Shown one piece after another: positions 1 to 6,749 of a DNA stretch of 64,000 bases (the stretch's first letter is position 1; every line of letters starts with the position of its first letter). A model generated the notes under the pieces. The model worked only from the letters and a program-made list of their open reading frames with translations. It was not told the DNA's origin and searched no databases. The stretch covers positions 433,770,676 through 433,834,675 of the forward strand of contig NC_058521.1 in the NCBI RefSeq assembly GCF_904849725.1. Reading direction: 5' to 3'. The stretch is from Hordeum vulgare subsp. vulgare (Eukaryota > Streptophyta > Magnoliopsida > Poales > Poaceae). Both the position numbers and the translations under genes were made by a program.

Positions 1-61
1 AGCTATTTTCAAAAATATGCATTAGGTGGAACTAGGATTTCTTTATAATTTATTAGGGGAT

Positions 62-240
62 TTATTTTATACTTATATATATGTGTCTACATTAGCATTT
101 TAATATATATATATTGATATATGCGTATGTATTATTTTTATATACATAAGTATATATATTTGTATACGTATATCGTTATTATTTTTCTCTGTTTGTTTTT
201 CTTTAAAATATATATATATATATATATTATTTTAATACTT
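62..240. repeat. TA-rich microsatellite tract in U3
   Basis: Several (TA)n runs separated by short unique stretches. Run length and arrangement differ between LTRs and explain much of the LTR length variation. LTRs 1, 3, 5, 10 and 11 have the short arrangement; LTRs 2, 4, 6, 7, 8 and 9 have a longer one with an extra CTATATGTATACAT stretch. Confidence 0.85.
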
Positions 241-383
241 GTTTTTTTTGTGGTTTTAAAAAAAAATAGAGGGGACTGGCCAGGCCGAGCCACGCTCTAA
301 CCCAGCCAACCATGCACCGTACCTGCATGCATGCACCCCACCCAATCTTCTCTCTCCTCCCTTATTTCTCTCCTCTCTCTCCC

Positions 384-685
384 CACGTCACCTCCTCTTT
401 CTCTTACCTTTCTTCCTCCTTCCTTTCGTGCCCAGTACCGAGCCGCAGCTCCTCCCCACCCAGCAATTCCTTTCCCCTCTGTCTCCCTCTCCCTTCCTTA
501 CTCCTCCCTCTCCCTGGCCCATGGACCCCCCAACCGAAGCCTCCTCTCCCCACGTCGGCACCTCTCCTCCTTCTCCCTCGTCCCTTCCTTCTTCTCCCAG
601 CCAAAAACCGAGCCGCCCGAGACCAGCACGGGATTCTCTCCCCATTTCTCCCTCTCCCTTCCATAGTTTCCCCTCCCCCATGGAC
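384..685 (+). promoter_or_regulatory. Imperfect tandem duplication in the C/T-rich U3 promoter block
   Basis: Three landmarks occur twice in the same order. CACGTC is at 384 and 551, ACCGAGCCGC at 437 and 607, and CCATGGAC at 519 and 678, giving a period of 159-170 bp. The second copy runs straight into the TATA box. The CACGTC motifs have the ACGT core bound by plant bZIP factors (known); use here is inferred. The duplication is present in every LTR of the window. Confidence 0.7.
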
Positions 686-693
686 TATATAAG
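686..693 (+). promoter_or_regulatory. TATA box, LTR 1
   Basis: TATATAAG follows a pyrimidine-rich stretch and is followed about 30 bp later by a C/T-rich region around 716-725, where transcription would be expected to start (inference). This would give a U3 of about 1.2 kb and a very long R plus U5. Confidence 0.75.
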
Positions 694-1102
694 AGCCACC
701 TCCTCCACCCCGTTCCTACCCTACCGCCGCCGCCTCCCTCTCCCCTGCCGCCAGCAGCCCCGCTGCCCACCTCGACCACCGCAGCGCCGCCACTGCCGCC
801 CGCCGGAGCAGCTCCTACTGCACCGTCTACCTCGCCTCCAGGAGCAGCACCCGAGCCGCCCGACGCCTCCCCGCGGAGGAGAAGGACCCCGCCGCCGCCT
901 CCCCATTTTCCTCACCGCCCAGGAGCTCCCCTCTCCCCCTCGCCGGCGACACCCTCTTCTCCCTCGCCGGTGCAAGCACGGCCAGCCACGGTCAACCAAT
1001 GTAGTCTCTCCCTCTCCCTCTCTGTTCTTGTTTTTTTTAGCCCTTAGATCTCTAGTGGATTGTTAGATTAGATCTAGGAAATACCCTTTCGGTTTAGTTC
1101 AG

Positions 1103-1116
1103 TAAACCGCGGTTTA
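1103..1116. repeat. 14-bp perfect palindrome, leader part of LTR
   Basis: TAAACCGCGGTTTA is its own reverse complement. It is kept in the LTRs I checked; in LTR 9 (49472-49485) two changes turn the centre CGCG into CATG yet preserve the palindrome. Confidence 0.8.
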
Positions 1117-1494
1117 TTTTTCCCACTTAAAATTTAGCCAGCCCTTTTGCTAGCCTTAGGATGTTTGCTCCAAACCAAGAAACAAACGTCCACCGCAGCC
1201 AGTAACATCTTGCCACGTGTACCCCAATAGCTAGCTAGTTATCTCCAGTTTTTTTCCGTCTAAACAGCAAAAACAGAAACTTTCAATCTTGTTTTGGCCA
1301 CAACTTTTGATCCCGAAGTCCAATGACTTTGATTATTTTTCCAGTAGCTCACAAATTGCATGTAGTTTTTAAAAATATATAATTTGTCTATGTTTGAAAT
1401 TTTGAAATATAAGTTAGATCAGATTTGGTTTAAACACTGTTTTGCCGATTCCAGGAGTTAAGAAATAGCTTTTAATTTGATTCCTTTTGGTACT

Positions 1495-1508
1495 GATCAC
1501 TAGTGATC
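1495..1508. repeat. 14-bp perfect palindrome, leader part of LTR
   Basis: GATCACTAGTGATC is a perfect palindrome, present in nearly all LTRs; LTR 10 has one mismatch (GATTAC on the left arm). Confidence 0.8.
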
Positions 1509-1566
1509 CTATTCAAAAGTGGTAAAAATTTCAGAGTTTTTTGAGTATTTTAACTCATTATTTCAT

Positions 1567-1587
1567 GTGAAACAGTTTCTGTTTCAC
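1567..1587 (+). repeat. Hairpin, 9-bp stem and 3-nt loop
   Basis: GTGAAACAG, loop TTT, CTGTTTCAC. The stem is perfect and I see it unchanged in the other LTRs. It lies downstream of the TATA box, so it would be in the RNA. Function unknown. Confidence 0.75.
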
Positions 1588-2749
1588 CGCTTTTCGGTTT
1601 TCGGCTAATTCGTTTTATACTTTTGTTTTAAAATATTTTCTTTATTATTTCAGAAACATTATTATTGTTTTGGCTATGTTAGTTAACAGTAGTTTTGCAA
1701 CAAGTTCTTATTTTCGTTTTATTTGTTTTTATGAAAACAATTCTAGCTCCGTAGTAACGGGCAATTGCTTTCACCGTTGTTTCAAATCCCGTTTGGGAAT
1801 GCTTTCAAAAGTTTTGTGAAAAAGACTTTATTTTATCTTAGTTAAACTTATAACTTAGTTCTTTGTTATTATTTTCTGTTAGACAAAACTATTTAGTGGT
1901 TGACGTAGTAGAAGATTCTTTAGTTCTATTTGAAGTTTCTTTCGGTTTCTCATTCGATCTCTCTCTTTTGTTTGATTGCTAGAATGATTGCTAGAATGAG
2001 TGCTTATGTGAATGATATGTTTGCTATATAGATTTCATCGGAGAGTGACGAGTAGTCTATCAAATTATTTTCTCGAGGAATTCTTCTTCATCAACATCAC
2101 AGGCAAGTCACTTTGATCATACTTTCACCTATGGTTTATGCATTGTAGTTCTACCATCCTATGCCCATTTGCATGCTCCCTAGGTACTTGGAAACTTTAT
2201 TGTAAATTGTAGTATCATGTGGTAGGAACACAACAACCCCGACACTTGGCCCCGGGACGACAATGTTATATATGCTATGCTCTAGTAGACGGGTTATCGG
2301 ATGAGTGTATACCACGAGTGATGCGAGGTTGATATAATAATCAAGACCGGACTAAGACAAGATTTTCAAGACCTCGGACGCAATGCAACACTGGGTGAAG
2401 GACGGTTGACCGGCTCCCTGGAAAACCCAGTGGATGCCCGGGATGCTGGAGAGGCCATGTCATCCTGCGGAAAGCTTCACCCAGGCTCAAAGAGACGGAC
2501 GGATATTTTCAAGACCCAAGGCTTACCTGCACAGCCACAAGTCATTATGGGCTCTGGCTTGGTTGGACAACGCGCGACTCTGGACAGGCGGTGCTAGCAG
2601 ATGTAGACGAACGGTAGGAATGGATGGGCACCGACAGGGATTCAGAGGGACCCGTTGAAAGACCATGTTTTGATCATCCGGTCTTCAAACGCCCCGAAGT
2701 GCGAGGACATACACGGAGGCGATCAAATCTTGGGGGGAACGTGTGCAAA

Positions 2750-2808
2750 CTCTGCAGAGTACTCAAACCTAATCGATTAGCCGTGTCCACGGTCATGGAC
2801 GACTTGAG
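2750..2808 (+). repeat. Cluster of nested palindromes near the 3' part of the LTR
   Basis: CTCTGCAGAG (2750-2759), TAATCGATTA (2770-2779), CCGTG/CACGG (2781-2792) and GTCCA/TGGAC (2785-2800) lie together, enclosed by CTCAA (2762-2766) and TTGAG (2804-2808). From memory, a similar CTCTGCAGAG plus CACGGTCATG block occurs in LTRs of other grass Ty3/gypsy elements, which suggests a conserved RNA or DNA element. Confidence 0.6.
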
Positions 2809-3088
2809 CCGAAGGAACTGAAGTTATCTGGATTTCTCAACACCATTAAATATATTTGATAAGGGTAATTATTGACAACTCGGGTACGAGAACTGGTTGG
2901 CGGAACCATCTCATTAACAACAAACCTTGTAGTAACATTTTGCTCTCAACCCCTCTTGTTGTAGGATAAAACTGGCTTTATGCAAAACTTAGCTCCACCG
3001 ACCAAATATGCATGTAGAGATAATTGATTATTACTTTACCCCTCTCTTATGTGACTTGCCGACATATTCAATATGCTGACCTACACGG

Positions 3089-3109
3089 CTGCAACGTCTT
3101 ATGTTGCAG
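3089..3109 (+). repeat. Hairpin, 7-bp stem and 7-nt loop
   Basis: CTGCAAC, loop GTCTTAT, GTTGCAG, about 250 bp before the LTR end. Present in most copies; LTR 9 has a stem mismatch (GTCGCAG). Confidence 0.6.
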
Positions 3110-3365
3110 ATATTTTTCTTCGACGAGTAAGAGTACGATTCAGGGTTACGGTCTACTCTCAACTTGCCGTTGGTGTTTATTGGAACTCCACTCCCTTGAC
3201 CGCTTCCGCTGAGATAATTAAGGTATATATATCAGTTTTACGCTATTTTACATGTGATTGCACTTTGATATATACATTGATGTACTGTGTGTGCCAGCAT
3301 ACTGATCCAGGGATGGCACAGAAACACAGAGGCTTGACTCGTTTTGAGTCGGGTCGCTACAGAGA

Positions 3366-3377
3366 TGGTATCAGAGC
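3366..3377 (+). other. Primer binding site, copy 1
   Basis: TGGTATCAGAGC is complementary to the 3' end of plant initiator-Met tRNA, the usual minus-strand primer of plant LTR retrotransposons. The match stops after 12 nt. It begins 4 bp after the LTR end. Confidence 0.93.
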
Positions 3378-3587
3378 ACATGTTGACTGTAGGACGTGAC
3401 CCTAGAAACTGGAAATTTCTTAGGATAGGATCCTTCAAAAAAATTCTTGAATAACACCTTTTACTTCTCATCTCTTCTGATTTCATCAAACGTTCTCTCT
3501 CACCTCAAATAGTTAGACAATCCCCTTACCCCTTTGTCCTTATGAAGAATCAACAGAGTTCTACTTCAAAGTAAAGAGGATTTCATC

Positions 3588-3824
3588 ATGGAAATTGAAG
3601 CTACACCAATTGAAGACTCTCAAGACCCGAAGAATTCGAAGACCCCGAAACGTTCGAATATTTGTATGACCATTAGAAGTCCAAACCCCTATTATATACC
3701 TACGTTAGTTACGATGATTTGTGAGCCGTCATTGGTATGTGTTTTCCGACGGCCACAAATAAAACCTATTCTCAAAAATATTGTTTGTATTGTGTGTATC
3801 TCCATCCCTCTCTTACCCGTCTGA
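3588..3824 (+). CDS. Upstream frame of gag, possible exon 1 (copy 1)
   Basis: A 78-codon frame begins at ATG after a purine-rich leader and ends at TGA (3822-3824). It is in the same phase as gag, whose ATG is 24 bp after the stop. The first 49 codons are hydrophilic (many D, P, K, S, T). From codon 50 the translation turns hydrophobic and T-rich at the DNA level, which looks like non-coding sequence. That change coincides with a good 5' splice site (GTATGT at 3735). I therefore read 3588-3734 as a likely first exon or N-terminal part of Gag. The alternative is an old nonsense mutation in a longer gag. No known domain is seen. Confidence 0.5.
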   Translation: MEIEATPIEDSQDPKNSKTPKRSNICMTIRSPNPYYIPTLVTMICEPSLVCVFRRPQIKPILKNIVCIVCISIPLLPV

Positions 3825-3848
3825 TCCCCAAAACCTCAACCCTACCAG
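3735..3848 (+). other. Possible 114-bp intron between the upstream frame and gag (copy 1)
   Basis: The donor is G|GTATGT at 3735 and the acceptor CCTACCAG ends at 3848, directly before the gag ATG. A plant-like branch point CTGAT (3821-3825) lies 24 nt before the acceptor, and the stretch before the acceptor is C/T-rich. Removal would join codon 49 to the gag ATG in frame and take out the TGA stop, giving 341 codons. The same sites occur in all ten units, except that units 2 and 4 have CTGAG at the branch point. This is inference; no transcript is available here. Confidence 0.45.
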
Positions 3849-4727
3849 ATGGAGTATGAAGCTGGACTTGTAGTCTCTGGACCAATGACCCAGCTGGAAG
3901 CTGAAATATGGATTCAAAACATGGAGAACCACTTCGGGAGTAACTTGATCTCAAGGAAGTATGAAGTGGAACATGCTCTCCAGTACTTTACCCAAAGTGA
4001 TGTTATCTGGTGGAAAATGCACCATGCCATACAAGGATTTAGTGGAGCAGAAACTTGGGACGAATTGAAGAAGACTCTGTTAAGATCCCGTCTTATTCAA
4101 AAGTGCTATGATAATCCGAAGGAGAAGACTTGTGCATGCAAGATCTATGGAGAAATAGGACACACCCAGGAAGAACACAAGGATGGATGCACTCATTGTG
4201 AAGGAAATCACCCAGCTGAGGAGTGCCCAAGTAGTCAGGTGACTTGTTTCCTTTGTCACGGAACCACCCACTACCCAGCTCAGTGTCACATTTACCCCAA
4301 GGTGCAACAAGTTGTCAAGCAGCAGAAAGATGCAGTGAAGGAAACCCTCAAGAAGAAGATTCTAGAAGAACCGGTGATGAACGAACATACTGAAGACCCT
4401 GATGGACAAGGTCTGACCAGATTTTTCTCCAATACATGTTACTCATGTGGAGAAGAAGGACATTATTCACAGGATTGCACGAAGGAAAGCCAAGAGTATG
4501 TGGGAAACTTCCCGACGGAAGAAGTGGAGTTTGATCCACTTGAAATAGAAGAACTGGCCAAAGTAAAGGAGTCCGGAAAGAAGAAAAAGTACCCTCGGAA
4601 GAACCAAATCTCTGCACACATAGACCTGAGTCATGTTAGATGTTACAAGTATATGAAATTTGGCCACCACAAATACATGTGCTCAGGAAGAAAGCAAGGA
4701 TGTAATAAAGGATTGATTATGAAATGA
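3849..4727 (+). CDS. gag: Gag-like nucleocapsid protein, copy 1 (intact)
   Basis: A 292-residue structural protein expected to bind and package the element RNA into cytoplasmic virus-like particles. Residues 18-80 resemble the Ty3/gypsy retrotransposon Gag domain: AEIW at 18-21, the WW pair at 54-55, ETW at 68-70, then DELKK. The rest of the usual capsid region is missing, and a basic linker leads straight into zinc knuckles. Intact CCHC sets are C114-C117-H121-C126 (one residue shorter than usual), C133-C136-H141-C146 and C197-C200-H205-C210. Two more are degenerate: C97-Y100-H105-H110 and C265-Y268-H273-C278. Between them lie an acidic stretch (224-236) and a KKKK run (244-247). Differences from the commonest copy are T196 and V218. 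The ATG may be internal to a longer spliced frame. Confidence 0.85.
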   Translation: MEYEAGLVVSGPMTQLEAEIWIQNMENHFGSNLISRKYEVEHALQYFTQSDVIWWKMHHAIQGFSGAETWDELKKTLLRSRLIQKCYDNPKEKTCACKIYGEIGHTQEEHKDGCTHCEGNHPAEECPSSQVTCFLCHGTTHYPAQCHIYPKVQQVVKQQKDAVKETLKKKILEEPVMNEHTEDPDGQGLTRFFSNTCYSCGEEGHYSQDCTKESQEYVGNFPTEEVEFDPLEIEELAKVKESGKKKKYPRKNQISAHIDLSHVRCYKYMKFGHHKYMCSGRKQGCNKGLIMK

Positions 4728-4802
4728 ATATGATTTATGGAAGAAGTTATGATGGATCGGCAAACGTTTTCTTAGGAGCATATGAAAACCTGAGAGTTGT
4801 GA

Positions 4803-5174
4803 AGATACGATAGATGTTTCGTTCAGCTTGCAGAACCAATGGATTATCCGAACTTTATTTGTGGACAAGAGAAATTCTGCAACGCTTGTGGGGATGCCCA
4901 AGTGTTAGAATGCGAGATTCGCTTAACCTTATACAGAGAAATGATTTGGGTGCGGAATGGATTGATCACCATGACGACTTACTCGTATCATTTATCTTGC
5001 TATTCGGAATGGTAAATCTGAGAGACTTACCCACATAGAGAGACGACGTTCTTTGAAGCTTTTGTTTAAGCCTTAGAATGGTACAAGGAAAGCCCCAAGT
5101 ACATGGCATTTGTTGTCACGCGTAGGAAATTTTACGGTGAGAATGAAACCAAGACCCTTCTCTCTGCAGGATAA
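4803..5174 (+). pseudogene. Decayed reading frame 3' of gag, copy 1
   Basis: In the same phase as gag a protein-like frame can be read for 124 codons with only three internal stops (TAA 5013, TGA 5019, TAA 5067) and no frameshift. Readable parts include DYPNFICGQEKFCNACGDA and, near the end, EWYKESPKYMAFVVTRRKFY. The cysteines are C-x2-C-like, but I recognise no family. It is not protease, reverse transcriptase or integrase. It may be the remains of a second element-specific protein. Unit 1 and its duplicate unit 3 have GGG where the other units have GAG after the second cysteine codon. Confidence 0.5.
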
Positions 5175-5373
5175 CCACAATGGTAGACCACCATGAGAAC
5201 CATCGATATGTTATTTAGAATTGACCACGAGACTGTCAGTTAAGAAGACCCAGTAATGGAAGAAGCTTATATCAACGGGAGAGCATCACCAAAGGATTTA
5301 ATATGAAGATTGTGCGATGTCAGTTGCCAAAACCCCAGAGGATCGTTAAAACATTTTGAGGGACCAGTATCTC

Positions 5374-5391
5374 TCATTTTAAGTGTGGTAG
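5374..5391 (+). repeat. Upstream copy of the polypurine-tract motif
   Basis: TCATTTTAAGTGTGGTAG occurs here and again at 5481-5498 next to LTR 2, 107 bp apart. What follows here (CATCCCC) resembles the LTR start with 8 bp missing, as if this were a relic of an older internal-LTR junction. Present in all units; unit 9 has one change (GGTACC). Confidence 0.75.
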
Positions 5392-5481
5392 CATCCCCGC
5401 CTTGCCGGAGATAGGAATTGTTAGAAGACCCCCAAACCCTAACCTTTCTTTCTAGCCTCTTCGAATCTCGAGGACGAGATT

Positions 5482-5500
5482 CATTTTAAGTGTGGTAGTT
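5482..5500 (+). other. Polypurine-tract-like site, copy 1
   Basis: CATTTTAAGTGTGGTAGTT directly precedes the LTR start. Grass Ty3/gypsy elements often have TTTAAG followed by a G-rich run here (known); this tract is broken by T residues, so plus-strand priming may be weak. Confidence 0.7.
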
Positions 5501-5502
5501 TG

Positions 5503-5535
5503 TAACATCCCAAAATTATAAATTTTGGAATGTTA
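5503..5535 (+). repeat. Near-perfect inverted repeat at the LTR 5' end
   Basis: Arms 5503-5517 and 5521-5535 pair over 15 positions with one mismatch (C5509 against A5529) around the loop ATA. The core is CCAAAATT/AATTTTGG. Because it starts 2 bp inside the LTR it sits at the integrase-processed end. LTRs 8, 10 and 11 each carry a change in the core. Confidence 0.8.
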
Positions 5536-6741
5536 ATATAATTATTAGATTGATTTTTTGTTTGTTTGCTGAGTGATTGAAACTTGTGTAAAATTTGAAA
5601 CTTTTCGAAACTTTTGAAAGAGAGGGAATAAAATGACATTCCCCTTCTCCGGTGAATTCAAATTCAAGCTTTTAAAAGCAACGAGAGAAGATGACATGAC
5701 TTCTTCGATTATAAAGAATTTGAACGGAGATATTTGCATTGATTTCTTTTGCATTTCCTCGCGCGAGAAAAGCCCGGAGAAAAATACTCTCTTGCACGCA
5801 AGAGAGAGAGAGCGGAGGAAAATGACACTCCAAAACTGCGGGCAATTTATTGGAGTGGAGATAATATGACTTCTTCCGTGTCGAATTAAAGTGCATAATG
5901 TTTCGAATATTATTTGGAGTTATCTCACTGGGTTTGGAAACTTTATAATCTTTCAAATTATTTTTAGTGGGGTTTTTATTTTAAATGCGCTTTGTGTGGC
6001 CTATTGCATAAAAGCTATTTTCAAAAATATGCATTAGGTGGAACTAGGATTTCTTTATAATTTATTAGGGGATTTATTTTATACTTATATATATGTGTCT
6101 ATATTAGCATTTTAATATATATATATATATCTATATGTATACATATATATATATATATATATTGCTATATGTGTATGTATTATTTTTATATACATAAGTA
6201 TATATATTTGTATACGTATATCGTTATTATTTTTCTCTGTTTGTTTTTCTTTAATATATATATATATATTATTTTAATACTTGTTTTTTTATGGTTTAAA
6301 AAAAAATAGAGGGGACTGGCCAGGCCGAGCCAGGCTCTAACCCAGCCAGCCATGCAATCCCAAGCCATGCACCGTACCTGCATGCATGCACCCCACCCAA
6401 TCTTCTCTCTCCTCCCTTATTTCTCTCCTCTCTCTCCCCACGTCACCTCCTCTTTCTCTTACCTTTCTTCCTCCTTCCTTTCCTGCCCAGTACCGAGCCG
6501 CAGCTCCTCCCCACCCAGCGATTCCTTTCCCCTCTGTCTCCCTCTCTCTTCCTTACTCCTCCCTCTCCCTGGCCCATGGACCCCCCCAACCGAAGCCTCC
6601 TCTCCCCACGTCGGCACCTCTCCTCCTTCTCCCTCGTCCCTTCCTTCTTCTCCCAGCCAAAAACCGAGCCGCCCGAGACCAGCACGGGATTCTCTCCCCG
6701 TTTCTCCCTCTCCCTTCCATAGTTTCCCCTCCCCCATGGAC

Positions 6742-6749
6742 TATATAAG
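6742..6749 (+). promoter_or_regulatory. TATA box, LTR 2
   Basis: TATATAAG, 1241 bp into the LTR, right after the second CCATGGAC. Confidence 0.75.

Larger units (their letters stand above)
1..3361 (+). repeat. LTR 1 (5' end cut by window edge)
   Basis: Compared with LTR 3 the first 512 bp are missing. It ends GCTACA, directly before the GAGA spacer and primer site. From left to right it holds: AT-rich sequence with TA repeats (about 60-240); a C/T-rich promoter block (about 320-1020) with a TATA box; an AT-rich leader with palindromes (1030-2050); and a mixed-composition part (2050-3361). No convincing gene is present. Markers: the short form lacking the 15-bp CCATGCAATCCCAAG segment, an uninterrupted T-run near 1031, and GCGCGAC at about 2570. 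Confidence 0.93.
3362..5500 (+). mobile_element. Internal domain 1 (2139 bp)
   Basis: Lies between LTR 1 and LTR 2. Order: GAGA spacer, primer site, untranslated leader (3378-3587, no gene seen), upstream frame, gag, decayed frame, then 5175-5481 with no readable gene but an 18-bp motif repeat, and the polypurine-like site. The other complete internal domains, each also 2139 bp, are 9419-11557, 15431-17569, 21488-23626, 27500-29638, 33558-35696, 39615-41753, 45670-47808, 51728-53866 and 57757-59895. Confidence 0.93.

Noticed and set aside
2406..2821. Short frames in the 3' half of the LTR
   Set aside because: Small overlapping frames shifted by a 1-bp indel (GCGCGAC or GCGGCGAC) between units; no protein similarity seen.
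3366..3377. tRNA gene
   Set aside because: Only the 12-nt complement of the tRNA 3' end is present; no cloverleaf. It is a primer binding site.
3073..3399. Frame of 108 codons crossing the LTR end
   Set aside because: It runs across the LTR end and the tRNA primer site and is interrupted in several units (stop after about 60 codons in units 2, 4, 5, 9 and 11).
4080..4670. Minus-strand frames opposite gag
   Set aside because: Shadows of the gag frame; no motif of their own.
5434..5442. Telomere-like AAACCCTAA
   Set aside because: A single unit without tandem repetition; at most a chance telo-box.
4728..5500. Remnant reverse transcriptase, integrase or protease after gag
   Set aside because: I looked for the usual motifs (YxDD, HHCC zinc finger, DTG/DSG) in the + frames and saw none; the space before the LTR is only 773 bp.
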